A stretch of 64,000 nucleotides of DNA, from assembly GCA_046756405.1 (NCBI GenBank), contig JBHHWH010000001.1:4254-68253 (forward strand), written 5' to 3'. Within the stretch, counting starts at the first letter, position 1. Every line of letters begins with the position of its first letter. The stretch is from JBHHWH01 sp046756405. Its GTDB lineage: Bacteria > Actinomycetota > Acidimicrobiia > Spongiisociales > ZC4RG35. Below, piece after piece: positions 1-9,489 of this stretch. Made by a program: the position numbers and the translations under genes. The notes under the pieces are model-generated. The model saw only the letters and a list, made by a program, of their open reading frames with translations, was not told where the DNA came from and did not search any database.

Positions 1-1123
1 CCTCCACCAGCCCTACCACCATCCCGGCGGCCTGTTCCGCCTCTTCGGCGGTGGTGTTCCAACCGAAGCTGAACCGGATACTCTCCCGGGCCTCCTCGGC
101 GCTGAGCCCCATCGCCTCGAGGACATGGGAGACGGTGGCCGCACCCGAGGCGCACGCTGACCCTGCCGAGGCCGCCACCCCGGCCTGATCGAGACGCATG
201 AGCAGGCTCTCGTTGTGCACTCCGGGGAAACGAAGGTTGAGGTGGTGAGACGACCGGCCTTCAGCGGGGGTGTTCACCACGGCGTCGGGAATGGCAGCGA
301 GTAGCCGCTTCTCGAAGTCGTCGCGGATCGCCCCCACCTTGGCGCGGAACCGCTCCCGGTCGGCCACGGCGGCCTCGAGGGCAGTGGCGAACCCGACCGC
401 ACCGGCCACGTCGTGGGTGCCGGAGCGGCGGCCTAGCTCCTGACCTCCACCGTGGAGCACTGGCTCCAGAGGAGTGCCGGAGCGGACATAGAGGATCCCA
501 GCTCCCTTGGGCCCACCAAACTTGTGGGCGGTGATCGAAGCCAGATCGACGCCTAGGGCCCCCACATCGATCTCTTCTGAGTTGACAGCTTGGACTGCAT
601 CGGTGTGAACCATCACCTCGGGGTCGGCCTCATGAACAGCGCGGGCGATGGCAGCCACGTCCTGGAGGGTGCCGGTTTCGTTGTTGACCAGCATCACCGA
701 CACCACCGCCGTGATCGGGGTGAGAGCCTCCACTACCCGATCAGGACTGACCCGACCTTCCGAGTCCACACCAACGATGGTGACAGGATGGCCGAGGCGA
801 TCGAGGAAGTAGGCGGTCTCCAGCACCGCCTCGTGCTCGGTAGCCACCGTCACCAGACCGGCACGCGGCAAAGAGCTGAACACCACACCCTTGATAGCCA
901 GGTTGTCCGACTCTGTGCCCCCGGAGGTAAAGACAACCTCCCGATGATCGGCGCCGATGAGGGCAGCGATCTGCTCCCGGGCCTCCTCCAGGGCGTTCTT
1001 GGCCCGTCTGGAGATCCCGTGAATCCCCGACGAGTTGCCGAAGACGTCGGAGGCGTAGGGGGACATCGCCTCCCAGACACCGGGACGCATCGGAGTGGTG
1101 GCGGCGTGGTCAAGGTAGATCAT
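1..1123 (-). CDS. Cysteine desulfurase (NifS/IscS family), 3' end outside window
   Basis: PLP enzyme that removes sulfur from L-cysteine as an enzyme persulfide for Fe-S cluster assembly and tRNA thiolation; cytosolic. The product begins MIYLDHAATTPMRP, the usual N-terminus of the family. It has the cofactor segment ATEHEAV near residue 95, the PLP-lysine motif ITAHKFGGPKG near residue 200, and the mobile catalytic cysteine in GSACASG near residue 325. About 374 codons are visible and only the last few residues are missing to the left. The start is the ATG at 1121-1123. IscS and NifS/SufS-like subgroups cannot be separated here. Actinobacteria often carry this form next to mnmA (tRNA 2-thiouridylase), which would lie outside the window. 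Confidence 0.93.
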   Translation of the reverse strand, partial: MIYLDHAATTPMRPGVWEAMSPYASDVFGNSSGIHGISRRAKNALEEAREQIAALIGADHREVVFTSGGTESDNLAIKGVVFSSLPRAGLVTVATEHEAVLETAYFLDRLGHPVTIVGVDSEGRVSPDRVVEALTPITAVVSVMLVNNETGTLQDVAAIARAVHEADPEVMVHTDAVQAVNSEEIDVGALGVDLASITAHKFGGPKGAGILYVRSGTPLEPVLHGGGQELGRRSGTHDVAGAVGFATALEAAVADRERFRAKVGAIRDDFEKRLLAAIPDAVVNTPAEGRSSHHLNLRFPGVHNESLLMRLDQAGVAASAGSACASGAATVSHVLEAMGLSAEEARESIRFSFGWNTTAEEAEQAAGMVVGLVE

Positions 1124-1380
1124 GGTGACAAGACCAATTGTCGCACCGGTTAGGCGTTGGGGACAGTCGGATCCGCCGCCGGCACCTTTGATTCGGTGGT
1201 TTTCTCTCCACCGTTTCTCAAGAGGAGCCCGCAGGATGACCACCGAGATGCCCCTTCCTCCCCGAGTCGCGGCCACCTGGTGGTGATGCGGGCGTCGAAC
1301 GCCGGAGACTTTCTCCAGGACTGTCAGTCCCGGGACTCGTCGGTCCAGACTCTGGACCGGAGGCTGCCGAGATCCGGGCC

Positions 1381-1539
1381 ATGGAGGAGTCCCTGGAACT
1401 CTGGGGATACGTGGTTCAGGGTGACTACCTGAGCTGGCACCTATTCGGGTGGCTGGCCGTCAGCGGAAGCGTCTCCCCGGACGCCCTAGAGGAGTACGGG
1501 AAAGACCTTGGGGACCGCCTCCTCGAAGCCCAACCCTGA
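1381..1539 (+). CDS. Possible 52-residue protein of unknown function
   Basis: A short frame starting ATG GAG GAG and ending TGA before the PHO box of the pst operon. The product starts MEESLELWGYVVQGDYLSWH and ends DRLLEAQP, which reads like a compact acidic helical protein rather than random translation. CCGGAGG lies about 14 bases upstream, a weak and distant ribosome site. The frame stays open upstream to a stop at about 1236, so a longer form with another start is possible. I recognise no family. Nothing else in 1124-1596 looks coding. It may be a chance frame. Confidence 0.3.
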   Translation: MEESLELWGYVVQGDYLSWHLFGWLAVSGSVSPDALEEYGKDLGDRLLEAQP

Positions 1540-1596
1540 AACGACTCGTCGGCCTCTCTCTCCAAGGCGAGGGAGGCGTCCCCGGCCTGGTTCATA

Positions 1597-1640
1597 GTTC
1601 ACCCAGCGGTTACCTACCCGAAGGGTGGCGGTTACCTGCC
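1597..1640 (+). promoter_or_regulatory. PHO box: four 11-bp units upstream of pstS
   Basis: Four consecutive 11-mers read GTTCACCCAGC, GGTTACCTACC, CGAAGGGTGGC and GGTTACCTGCC. Units 2 and 4 differ at one base and lie exactly 22 bases apart. Units 1, 2 and 4 match the G(G/T)TCACC-like half-site of actinobacterial PhoP boxes, which are built from 11-bp direct repeats. The box ends 43 bases before the pstS start. The response regulator at 6109-6801 is the obvious candidate to bind it, so the cluster is probably autoregulated by phosphate limitation. Confidence 0.75.
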
Positions 1641-1683
1641 CTCCGTACCGTTTCCATTAACAGCAAATGGGAGAACGGTTCGA

Positions 1684-2676
1684 GTGAAAGCAACGGTAGG
1701 AATCCTTGTCACGGCCCTGCTCGTGGCTGCGTGTGGAGGCAGCAGTGCTCCGGAGACAGGGGACCAGGCTGGCGGCGCCATCGTCATCTCCGGCTCGTCG
1801 ACTGTGGAGCCGGTGTCGGCTCGCGTCGCCGAAACCTATGGAAGCGAGCGCCCCGAACTCAGCATCTCCGTGGACGGTCCGGGCACTGGAGACGGCATGA
1901 AGGTGTTCTGCGCCGGCCAAGCCGACATAACGGGCGCTTCCCGGCCCATCAAAGAGCCCGAGATCGAGACCTGCAACCAGAACGGGGTGACGTTCATCGA
2001 GATCCCGGTGGCGATCGACGGCCTCAGCGTTCTCACCTCGCATGACAACGACCTGGTTGCATGCCTCGCCCCGGCCGACCTCTACGCTCTCGTGGGCCCC
2101 GAGTCCATCGGATTCGGAACCTGGGGCGACGCCAACGACCTGGCTGCCGAGCTGGGTGCCGCCAACGCCCCCTATCCGGACGTCCCGTTGGTGATCACTG
2201 GACCGGGTGAGGAGTCGGGCACTTACGATGCCTTCGTGGAGATGGTCCTAGAGGACATCGCCGAAGAACGCAGCCAGGAAGCGGCTACCCGTCCGGATTA
2301 CACCGCCTCGGCCAACGACAACGTCATCATCGAGGGAATCTCAGGCTCCGACACTTCCCTCGGCTGGGTGGGCTACGCCTTCTACATTGCCAACCAGGAC
2401 AGGGTGAAGGCCCTGGCCATCGCCGGTGGCGAGGGCTGCGTGGAGCCCACGCCGGAGACGATCGCCGATGGCAGCTACCCGCTCTCCCGGACCCTATACA
2501 TCTACGTGAGCGTGGAGAAGGCACAGTCGAAGCCGGAAGTGGCCGACTTCGTCGACTTCTACCTCTCCGACGAGGGCCTGAAGGCGGTGGACGACGCCGG
2601 ATACGTCCGCCTAGACGACTATGACCCCTCCCGCCAAGTTTGGGAGACCCGGACCCCCGGCCACCGCGAAGGATGA
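1684..2676 (+). CDS. pstS: Phosphate ABC transporter substrate-binding lipoprotein PstS
   Basis: Binds inorganic phosphate outside the membrane and delivers it to PstCA. The N-terminus is a lipoprotein signal: KAT, a hydrophobic stretch, then the lipobox V-A-A-C with Cys17 as lipidation site. Phosphate contacts are suggested by ISGSSTVEP (residues 35-43), GPGTGDGMKVF, TGASRPI and GPGEESGTYDAF, the usual PstS anion loops. 330 residues is a normal length. The start is GTG, preceded by GGGAGAAC. It is the first gene of pstSCAB-phoU and sits directly behind the PHO box. pstC overlaps its stop codon. Confidence 0.96.
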   Translation: MKATVGILVTALLVAACGGSSAPETGDQAGGAIVISGSSTVEPVSARVAETYGSERPELSISVDGPGTGDGMKVFCAGQADITGASRPIKEPEIETCNQNGVTFIEIPVAIDGLSVLTSHDNDLVACLAPADLYALVGPESIGFGTWGDANDLAAELGAANAPYPDVPLVITGPGEESGTYDAFVEMVLEDIAEERSQEAATRPDYTASANDNVIIEGISGSDTSLGWVGYAFYIANQDRVKALAIAGGEGCVEPTPETIADGSYPLSRTLYIYVSVEKAQSKPEVADFVDFYLSDEGLKAVDDAGYVRLDDYDPSRQVWETRTPGHREG

Positions 2677-3608
2677 GCCGAGAGGCCCCCAGCAAACCCT
2701 TGCTAGCCTCCTCCCTGGCAGGGGATCCGAGGCGGACCCGCCGAGAACAGCGGGTTCGCCTCATGCTGGTGATGGCCGCCGCAGCGTCGGTCATGGTCTC
2801 GGGGGCGATCCTGGTCACCCTCGCGGGGAAGGCCTGGGACTTCTTTCGCGCCGTCGACCCGGCAGCCCTGTGGACGGTCGGCTGGTTCCCCCGCCGTGAC
2901 CTCTACGACCTCCTGACCCTCGTGTCGGCGACGGCCCTGATCGCCGGGGTGGCCATGGTGGTGGCAACGCCGCTGGGCTTGGGCTCGGCCATCTACCTCT
3001 CGGAGTACGCCCGGCCAGCCGCCCGGAGGGTGTTGAAGCCTTCCCTCGAAGTGCTGGCCGGCGTCCCTTCGGTGGTGCTGGGATACTTCGCCCTCACCTG
3101 GATCAGCCCTGAAATCATCCAGCGGCTCTTCGGTGGTGGAGTCTTCTCCATGGCCGCCGCCGGCCTCGGCGTCGGGGTATTGGTGACCCCGCTGGTGGCC
3201 TCGGTCTCAGAAGACGCCATGGGGGCCGTCCCCTCCGACCTCCGCAACGCCGGATTCGGCCTCGGGGCTCGACGGTCGGCGGTCGTGCGGCGGGTGGTCG
3301 TACCAGCCGCCCTTCCCGGCATCGTCGCCTCGCTGATCCTCGGCGTCTCCCGGGCTATAGGAGAGACGATGGTCGTGTTCATGGCCGCGGGCGCGGTAGG
3401 GGGAGCCCTTCGAAGCTTCGACCTGTTGGGACCGGGCCAGTCGATGACGGCGGCCATGGCTGCCCTGGCCGTGGGCACAGATCAGGTCGCCGGATCTGGG
3501 CTTGCCTTCGAGAGCCTCTTCTTCGTGGGGCTCCTTCTGTTCGTGATGACCCTGGGGCTCAACATGGCAAGCAACCGCTTGGTCCGCAGGATGAGGGACC
3601 GCTACTGA
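2673..3608 (+). CDS. pstC: Phosphate ABC transporter permease PstC
   Basis: One of the two membrane subunits of the PstSCAB importer. I chose the ATG at 2673, which overlaps the pstS stop as ATGA and has GAAGG just upstream; an in-frame ATG at 2640 would overlap pstS by 37 bases. The product has about 311 residues with an arginine-rich cytosolic N-terminus, a first membrane helix (LMLVMAAAASVMVSGAILVT) and further helices. The ATPase-contacting EAA-type loop is near the C-terminus, around GVSRAIGETMVVFMAAG. The stop overlaps pstA by one base (TGATG). Confidence 0.94.
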   Translation: MSREAPSKPLLASSLAGDPRRTRREQRVRLMLVMAAAASVMVSGAILVTLAGKAWDFFRAVDPAALWTVGWFPRRDLYDLLTLVSATALIAGVAMVVATPLGLGSAIYLSEYARPAARRVLKPSLEVLAGVPSVVLGYFALTWISPEIIQRLFGGGVFSMAAAGLGVGVLVTPLVASVSEDAMGAVPSDLRNAGFGLGARRSAVVRRVVVPAALPGIVASLILGVSRAIGETMVVFMAAGAVGGALRSFDLLGPGQSMTAAMAALAVGTDQVAGSGLAFESLFFVGLLLFVMTLGLNMASNRLVRRMRDRY

Positions 3609-4567
3609 TGGCGCTCCGCACACCCGCCGTGGACTCCACCGAAGCTGTAGGCGCCGCCCTGAGGGGCCGCCGCACGCGCATCGGCGAAGTCGGCTTCCAA
3701 CTACTGCTTCTCAGCACACTTCTGGCAGCGCTGCTGATCCTCGTGGTGTTGATCGTCGATGTGGTAGTCGGTGCCATACCGGTGTTCGCCGAACGGGGAC
3801 TCGGGTTCATCACTAATCCCCTGTCCCTGGATCCCACCTCCGCCGGCGTCTACACCGCCGTCCTCGGCTCCCTCGGACTCAGTGCCGTCGTAATTCTGGT
3901 GTCCTTCCCCGTCGGCATCGGCGCCGCCATCTACCTGGCGGAATATGCTCCCGACAACCGGCTCACCCGGTTCATCGACACCAATATCCGCAATCTGGCA
4001 GGAGTCCCCTCCATCGTCTACGGCCTCTTGGGCCTGGCCATCTTCGTTCCCTTGGTGGCTGCCGTCGGCCTGGGGGGACCTCCGGGGGTGGAGGGCAGGA
4101 ACCTGTTCGCCGGAGGGCTGGCCCTGGCCACGCTGGTGCTCCCCATCGTGATCATCACCAGCGTGGAGGCCCTCCGGGCCGTTCCTTCAGACCTTCGCAT
4201 GGCCGCCTACGGCGTCGGTGCCACCCAGTGGGAGGTGATCCGACACCATGTGCTCCCAGTCGCTGCCCCGGGGATCCTCACCGGGACGGTGCTCACCCTG
4301 GCCCGAGCCTTCGGTGAGACCGCCCCGCTGCTGATGGTCGGGGTAACTACCGGGTACTTTCAGGCGGGTACCGGTGTGGGTCTCTTGGACAGGCTCACCG
4401 GGAAGTACACCGCACTGCCCGTCACCGTGCTCTCTTGGTCACGCCAGCCGGGGGGAGGTTTTCAGGACCATCTGGCCCCGGCCGCCATCGTCGTCCTGCT
4501 TGTCGTGTTGCTGGGAGCCAACGCAACGGCGATCATCCTGCGCAATCGCTACGAGAGGAAAGGGTGA
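3608..4567 (+). CDS. pstA: Phosphate ABC transporter permease PstA
   Basis: Second membrane subunit of the phosphate importer, 319 residues. A cytosolic N-terminus is followed by a helix near residues 33-55 ([20 protein letters not shown]), a variable periplasmic stretch, and five more hydrophobic segments. The coupling loop [17 protein letters not shown] corresponds to the EAA region that docks on PstB. PstA rather than a second PstC is supported by [18 protein letters not shown] and by gene order. It starts at an ATG overlapping the pstC stop by one base and ends in a GTGA overlap with pstB. Confidence 0.94.
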   Translation: MALRTPAVDSTEAVGAALRGRRTRIGEVGFQLLLLSTLLAALLILVVLIVDVVVGAIPVFAERGLGFITNPLSLDPTSAGVYTAVLGSLGLSAVVILVSFPVGIGAAIYLAEYAPDNRLTRFIDTNIRNLAGVPSIVYGLLGLAIFVPLVAAVGLGGPPGVEGRNLFAGGLALATLVLPIVIITSVEALRAVPSDLRMAAYGVGATQWEVIRHHVLPVAAPGILTGTVLTLARAFGETAPLLMVGVTTGYFQAGTGVGLLDRLTGKYTALPVTVLSWSRQPGGGFQDHLAPAAIVVLLVVLLGANATAIILRNRYERKG

Positions 4568-5433
4568 GCTTGAACACGAGGACTAACCCGCCGATTCGGC
4601 CGGACGCGCCGCCCGAAGAGGATCAAGCGGCTCACCACACAGAGGGCAACGAGGGCCGCGAGGTCGTCTTCGACATCGAGAACCTCACCGTCTACTACGG
4701 CGACTTCCGCGCGGTCGCCGAGGTGAGCCTCCCGGTCTACGCCCGGGAGATCACAGCCCTCATCGGGCCCTCGGGATGCGGCAAGAGCACGGTCCTTCGC
4801 TCCCTCAACCGGATGAACGACCTGATCGAAGTCGCCCGGGTCGAGGGTCGGGTTCTCTACCACGGGGTAAATCTCTACGACCCCAAGGTTGACGCGGTAG
4901 AGGTCCGCCGGCACATCGGCATGGTCTTCCAGAAGCCCAACCCGTTCCCCAAGTCGATCTATGAAAACGTTGCTTTCGGGCCCAAGATCGCAGGCCACAA
5001 AGGCAACCTCGACGACGTCGTAGAAGACTCGCTGCGCAAGGCAGCCCTGTGGGAAGAGGTGAAAGACCAACTCGACGGCCATGCCTACGCTCTCTCGGGA
5101 GGCCAGCAGCAGCGACTCTGCATCGCCAGGGCGATAGCCACCAGCCCCGACGTTCTGCTCATGGACGAGCCAGCCTCCGCCCTAGACCCCATAGCTACCC
5201 TTCGCATCGAAGAACTGATGCTCGAGCTGAGGCGTCACTACTCCATCGTGATCGTGACCCACAACATGCAACAGGCCGCCCGGGTAAGCGACCGCACCGC
5301 ATTCCTCAACGTCGACGTGGGAGAGGACGGCCAGCGCACCGGCCGCCTAGTGGAGTATTCCGAGACTGACCGCCTGTTCACGAACCCCTCCGAGAAGGCC
5401 ACCGAGGACTACATCACGGGGCGGTTCGGATGA
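4564..5433 (+). CDS. pstB: Phosphate ABC transporter ATP-binding protein PstB
   Basis: ATPase that powers phosphate import through PstCA. Walker A is GPSGCGKST (residues 68-76), the Q-loop is [11 protein letters not shown] near 121-131, the ABC signature LSGGQQQRL near 177-185, Walker B VLLMDEP near 197-203, and the H-loop histidine lies in [25 protein letters not shown] is characteristic of PstB. I chose the GTG at 4564, which overlaps the pstA stop as GTGA behind GAGAGGAAAG. This gives 289 residues with a short charged N-terminal extension; another frame-compatible start inside pstA is less likely. Confidence 0.95.
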   Translation: MSLNTRTNPPIRPDAPPEEDQAAHHTEGNEGREVVFDIENLTVYYGDFRAVAEVSLPVYAREITALIGPSGCGKSTVLRSLNRMNDLIEVARVEGRVLYHGVNLYDPKVDAVEVRRHIGMVFQKPNPFPKSIYENVAFGPKIAGHKGNLDDVVEDSLRKAALWEEVKDQLDGHAYALSGGQQQRLCIARAIATSPDVLLMDEPASALDPIATLRIEELMLELRRHYSIVIVTHNMQQAARVSDRTAFLNVDVGEDGQRTGRLVEYSETDRLFTNPSEKATEDYITGRFG

Positions 5434-6119
5434 GCGAAGTTCGCAGCCAGTTCCATGCTGCCATGGAGGAGCTGGAGACCAGGCTCGTAGAGATGGCAGA
5501 ACTTGCCACCCACCAGATCAAGGAGGCCGTGGCCTCCCTGATATCCGGAGACGTGGACCGCGCCGAAGCGGTGGTGGCCTCCGACGATGAGATAGACGAG
5601 ATCTACCTCGAAGTAGAGAACCGCTGGCATGAGGTCATGGCCCGCCAAACGCCGGTGGCGTCGGATCTCCGTCGGATGACCCTGATCCTCTCCGCCAACC
5701 ACAGTCTGGAACGCATTGGCGACCAGTCGGTCAACATCGCCCAGGTGGTCAAGGCCACCGCCGGGCTCCCCCGCCGAGAGACCATCCTGTTACACATCCG
5801 GGAGATGGCAGCCATGGTGACCGACATGCTGGCTGTGGCGATGGAGGCTCTGGCCAGACGGGAGCTGTCCCTGGCCCTTCGCCTCCCTGAGATGGACGAC
5901 CCGGTGGACTTGCTCAACCGCAACATGTATCGGGAAGTAGCCGACTGTGGTGAAGATCACGATCTACTGGAGTGGGCCCTGCGGATGCTGCTCGTAGCCC
6001 GGGCCCTGGAACGTGTCGGCGACAGGGCTGTGGACATTGGCGAACAGGTAGCGTTCCTGCTGACCGGCGTCTTCCGGGAGTTCTCCAACGACAGTTCCAT
6101 CAATCTCGATGCCGGCTGA
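5430..6119 (+). CDS. phoU: Phosphate signalling regulator PhoU
   Basis: Cytosolic helical protein that couples the Pst transporter state to the phosphate two-component system. 229 residues form two PhoU three-helix repeats. Each has the E/DxxxD metal-binding pattern, seen in [19 protein letters not shown] and again in the second half. The repeats carry the recurring [12 protein letters not shown] and [13 protein letters not shown] sequences. The start overlaps the pstB stop as ATGA, and the 3' end overlaps the response regulator gene by 11 bases, so all are probably translated from one mRNA. Confidence 0.95.
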   Translation: MSEVRSQFHAAMEELETRLVEMAELATHQIKEAVASLISGDVDRAEAVVASDDEIDEIYLEVENRWHEVMARQTPVASDLRRMTLILSANHSLERIGDQSVNIAQVVKATAGLPRRETILLHIREMAAMVTDMLAVAMEALARRELSLALRLPEMDDPVDLLNRNMYREVADCGEDHDLLEWALRMLLVARALERVGDRAVDIGEQVAFLLTGVFREFSNDSSINLDAG

Positions 6120-6801
6120 GGTCCGCGTTCTGGTCGTCGAAGACGAAGAGTCCCTCGCCGAGTCGATCGCTTACAACCTTCGCCGCGAGGGATTCACCCC
6201 GCAGATCGTCACCGACGGCAGTCAGGTGCTCGGTGCCGTGCGGGTTGACCCTCCCAGCCTGATCCTGCTGGACCTGATGCTGCCAGGGATGAACGGGCTC
6301 GACGTGCTGCGCGCCCTCCGCGCCGAGAAGTCAGCCGTCCCGGTGATAATCGTCACCGCCAAGGACACCGAAGCCGACGTGGTGGCCGGCCTGGAATTAG
6401 GCGCCGACGACTACGTCACCAAACCCTTTTCCATGAGAGAACTCCTCTCCCGGATCCGGGCCCTCCTCCGTCGCACCAGACCGCCCGAGAGAAGGCGGAT
6501 GGTGCTGAGGGGCGGACCCGTGGTGATGGATCTCGACCGCCACGAGGTGACGGTCCATGGAGATCCGGTGAAGCTCCGCCCCAAGGAGTTCGAGCTTCTC
6601 GAGGCGCTGCTGACCCGCAAGGGAGACTTGGTACCGCGGGATGTGCTATTGGAGGAGGTATGGGGATACACCTTCTTTGAGGACACCAAGACCCTCGATG
6701 TCCATGTGAAACGGCTCCGATCGAAGATCGAAGAGGACCCGGCGAACCCGATCCACATCGTCACCGTGAGGGGTTTCGGCTACAAGTTCGTCGATGACTG
6801 A
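6109..6801 (+). CDS. OmpR/PhoB-family response regulator (PhoP/RegX3-like)
   Basis: DNA-binding response regulator of the phosphate two-component system. The receiver domain (about residues 5-118) has the acidic pair Glu11/Asp12, phospho-acceptor Asp55 in LLDLMLPG, Thr83 and Lys105 in VTKPF. The winged-helix domain (about 130-229) ends IHIVTVRGFGYKF as in OmpR/PhoB proteins. It starts at an ATG inside the end of phoU and its stop overlaps the kinase start by 8 bases. Position after phoU and the PHO box upstream make it the phosphate regulator. Whether it is the PhoP or RegX3 orthologue cannot be decided here. Confidence 0.9.
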   Translation: MPAEVRVLVVEDEESLAESIAYNLRREGFTPQIVTDGSQVLGAVRVDPPSLILLDLMLPGMNGLDVLRALRAEKSAVPVIIVTAKDTEADVVAGLELGADDYVTKPFSMRELLSRIRALLRRTRPPERRRMVLRGGPVVMDLDRHEVTVHGDPVKLRPKEFELLEALLTRKGDLVPRDVLLEEVWGYTFFEDTKTLDVHVKRLRSKIEEDPANPIHIVTVRGFGYKFVDD

Positions 6802-8485
6802 CCGCGTCCGGCCGTTCCGCCGCCGTCTCGTGGCCTGGTATGCAGGCATGCTCATCCTGCTCCTGGCGAGCTTCGGCGTCATGCTCTCCCGCTCTCTGGA
6901 GCGGATGCTCCTGGACCAACTCACAGAGTCCCTGGTAGGCGAGGCCAAAGCGGTGAGCCTGGCCCTACCCAGAGAAGACTCCGCCCTTCAGGCGTCTGTC
7001 ATCAACCTGGGCGAGAACCTCAGCATCAGGATCACGGTCATCGCGCCCGACGGGACCGTGCTCGCCGACTCCGACGCCGACCCTTCGACCATGGAGAATC
7101 ACGCCGGCCGCCCTGAGGTCGCTGGGGCTATCTCCGGGGACATCGGCGTAGCTTCCCGTACCAGCGCCACGGTCGGTGAGGCGCTCCGATACGTGGCGCT
7201 TCCGGTTTCCCAGGGCCGGATAGTGAGGGTGGCGGTGGCGGAGACGGACGTTGAAGCCCGGATGGCCTCGCTGCGAAGCATATTGGTGGTTGGGGGCGTG
7301 ATTACCGGCCTGGTCGGATTGGTGGGAATCGACCTGGTGGGTCGTGCGGTGACCCGACCCCTGGAACAGCTCACAAGCGCGGTGAGTGAGGTTGCGGAGG
7401 GTGTCGAAGCGACGACGGCCATCGCCTCGTCGGGAGTAGCGGAGTTGGATCGCTTGGGGGAAGCAGTGAAGCGTCTCGCCTCGGAGGTGGCCCGCCGGGT
7501 AGACCAGCTCAGCCGGGAGCGAGAACTGCGGGATGTGGTCCTTTCGGCCCTAGACGTGGGCGTCGTGCTGGTGGAAGAAGCAACAGTCGTCTACACCAAC
7601 CCGGCGGCCCGGGAGATTCTCGGCACCGAACCTGCAAACGTCTCCCAACTTCATCCGGCACTCCTCCAGGAGTTGATTCGGCTCGCCTCGTCGCAGGACA
7701 CCGGGGGAAGCGGAGAGTTTGAGACCCCGACCGGTGTCGTCGTGGCCTCGGCTCTGCCGCTCTCCGAGACGGACCAGATCCTCCTCACCCTCACCGACGT
7801 GACCGAGGCCCGCAGGGCTGACGCCGTTCGCCGCGACTTCGTCTCCGCCGCCTCCCACGAGCTCAAGACCCCTGCGGCGGCGATCCAGGCCGGAGCTGAG
7901 ACGGTGATACGGGCCTTGGAGGACGACCCCGAGGCCGCCGACTACTTCGCCCGCAGGATCGAGGCGGACGCCCTGCGGCTCTCCCGGATCGTGGCGGACC
8001 TACTCGACCTGTCCCGATTGGAAACCCAGCACCTCATAAGGGAGCCGGTGGCGCTGGACGGGGTGATCCGGGATGAGGCGGAGAGGCTGGGCTCGGTACC
8101 CGTGGATTTGGCCGTCGACGCCGAGGAGCACCTGGTCGTTGAAGGGAATGCGTCGGACCTGGGCCTTGCCGTGCGCAACCTCTTGGACAACGCCGTCCGC
8201 TACACCCAAGCGGGAGGCCATGTCCAGGTGAGACTGACCTCCAGTAACGGCGAGGCGATCGTCGAAGTCATCGACAACGGGGCCGGGATTCCCGCTGCCG
8301 ACCTGCCTCGCATCTTCGAGCGCTTCTACCGGGTGGACGAGGCCCGCTCCCGCCGCACCGGAGGGACCGGGCTGGGACTGGCCATCGTCAAGCACGTGGC
8401 TGAGCAGCACGGCGGCCGGGTGGAGGCGGAGAGCGTCCTCGGCCAAGGGTCTACGTTCCGCATCATCCTGCCCATTGCGGAATAA
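6794..8485 (+). CDS. Phosphate sensor histidine kinase (PhoR/SenX3-like)
   Basis: Membrane kinase partnered with the regulator just upstream. Order: short cytosolic N-terminus, first membrane helix (about 13-32), an extracytoplasmic sensor of about 130 residues, second helix (about 160-180), HAMP linker, a PAS-like domain (about 245-340), HisKA with phospho-accepting His355 in FVSAASHELKTP, then the HATPase domain with N-box NLLDNAVRY, G1 DNGAGIP and G2 GGTGLGLAI. 563 residues is normal for PhoR-type kinases with an extracytoplasmic domain. In Pst systems this kinase usually senses transporter state through PhoU rather than phosphate directly. Confidence 0.92.
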   Translation: MTDRVRPFRRRLVAWYAGMLILLLASFGVMLSRSLERMLLDQLTESLVGEAKAVSLALPREDSALQASVINLGENLSIRITVIAPDGTVLADSDADPSTMENHAGRPEVAGAISGDIGVASRTSATVGEALRYVALPVSQGRIVRVAVAETDVEARMASLRSILVVGGVITGLVGLVGIDLVGRAVTRPLEQLTSAVSEVAEGVEATTAIASSGVAELDRLGEAVKRLASEVARRVDQLSRERELRDVVLSALDVGVVLVEEATVVYTNPAAREILGTEPANVSQLHPALLQELIRLASSQDTGGSGEFETPTGVVVASALPLSETDQILLTLTDVTEARRADAVRRDFVSAASHELKTPAAAIQAGAETVIRALEDDPEAADYFARRIEADALRLSRIVADLLDLSRLETQHLIREPVALDGVIRDEAERLGSVPVDLAVDAEEHLVVEGNASDLGLAVRNLLDNAVRYTQAGGHVQVRLTSSNGEAIVEVIDNGAGIPAADLPRIFERFYRVDEARSRRTGGTGLGLAIVKHVAEQHGGRVEAESVLGQGSTFRIILPIAE

Positions 8486-8513
8486 CGGCCGGACACACGC
8501 GTTCGCTCGCTAG

Positions 8514-9419
8514 ATGAGCCAGCCCCTCAACGAAGAACGCCCCACCTTGGGACGATTGGACGCGGTCACCACCCGCGAAGGTGCCGGGTTTCTGGTCCAC
8601 CGCCCCTTCCCCACCGCCCGCCTCGACCACATCGGGCCTTTCCTGCTGCTCGATGAGATGGGGCCGGTGGACAACGCCCCCGGGGAGGCCAAGGGAGCGC
8701 CGGATCATCCCCACCGCGGCTTCGAGACGGTCACTTATGTCCTCGCCGGGGAGATCGAACACAAGGACTCCCAGGGCAACAAGGGCCTGATCACCCCAGG
8801 GGACGTGCAGTGGATGACGGCCGGAGCGGGGATCGTCCATTCGGAGATGCCGTCACAGAAGATCCTCAGCCGGGGCGGGAAGGCCCACGGTTTCCAGTTG
8901 TGGGTGAACCTGCCCAAGAAGGCGAAATGGAACCGGCCCCGGTATCAGGACCTCCACGCCGAGGACATGCCGGTGGTGGAGTTCGATGGCGGGTCGGCGG
9001 TGGTGATCGCCGGACACACCCACGGGGCGGACGGTGTGGCCGACACCTACCTACCCATCACCTACTTCCACCTCAAGGTCTACCCCGAAGAAGAGGTGAC
9101 CCTGGAGATCGAACCGGACCACCTGGTCTGGATCTACTTCTTTCGGGGTGGTGGGTTGATCGGAGCCAACCGGGTGCCCTCAGACCGGGGTCAGATAGCG
9201 GTCTTCGAGCCCAGAGCCGGAAAGCTCACGCTGATCGGCGGCACCGAGGGCCTGGAGGCGATGGTGGGAAGTTCGCAGCCCCTCAACGAGCCGGTGGCCC
9301 GCTACGGACCCTTCGTGATGAACACCCGGGAGGAGATCATCCAGGCCTTCGAGGACTATCACTCGGGCAAGATGGGCTCCATCGAACCCGAACTCAGCCC
9401 CAGCATGAGGGGGGAGTGA
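8514..9419 (+). CDS. Pirin family protein
   Basis: Bicupin of the pirin/YhhW family; some members have quercetin 2,3-dioxygenase activity and others are regulators. The N-terminal cupin holds the complete metal site: His65 and His67 in DHPHRGFETV, His109 and Glu111 in GIVHSEMP. The C-terminal cupin covers about residues 170-280. 301 residues fits the family. It starts 28 bases after the kinase stop and probably belongs to a separate unit. The true substrate is unknown. Confidence 0.88.
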   Translation: MSQPLNEERPTLGRLDAVTTREGAGFLVHRPFPTARLDHIGPFLLLDEMGPVDNAPGEAKGAPDHPHRGFETVTYVLAGEIEHKDSQGNKGLITPGDVQWMTAGAGIVHSEMPSQKILSRGGKAHGFQLWVNLPKKAKWNRPRYQDLHAEDMPVVEFDGGSAVVIAGHTHGADGVADTYLPITYFHLKVYPEEEVTLEIEPDHLVWIYFFRGGGLIGANRVPSDRGQIAVFEPRAGKLTLIGGTEGLEAMVGSSQPLNEPVARYGPFVMNTREEIIQAFEDYHSGKMGSIEPELSPSMRGE

Positions 9420-9429
9420 ACGATCCGCC

Positions 9430-9448
9430 GATAGCCGATACAGCTATC
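9430..9448. promoter_or_regulatory. Inverted repeat GATAGC-N7-GCTATC
   Basis: Perfect 6-bp arms with a 7-base spacer, between pirin and the small winged-helix gene starting at 9490. TATCAT inside the right arm could be a -10 box for that gene. This is where an autoregulatory site would be expected, but arms this short can occur by chance. Confidence 0.3.
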
Positions 9449-9489
9449 ATGTCAACGGTGTCAGGTATCACGTCGGTGGAGAACAGCAG

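Noticed and set aside
590..1153. A 187-codon plus-strand frame
   Set aside because: It is antisense to the cysteine desulfurase, whose motifs are all in the minus frame; the translation is His/Gly/Arg-rich as expected of a high-GC shadow.
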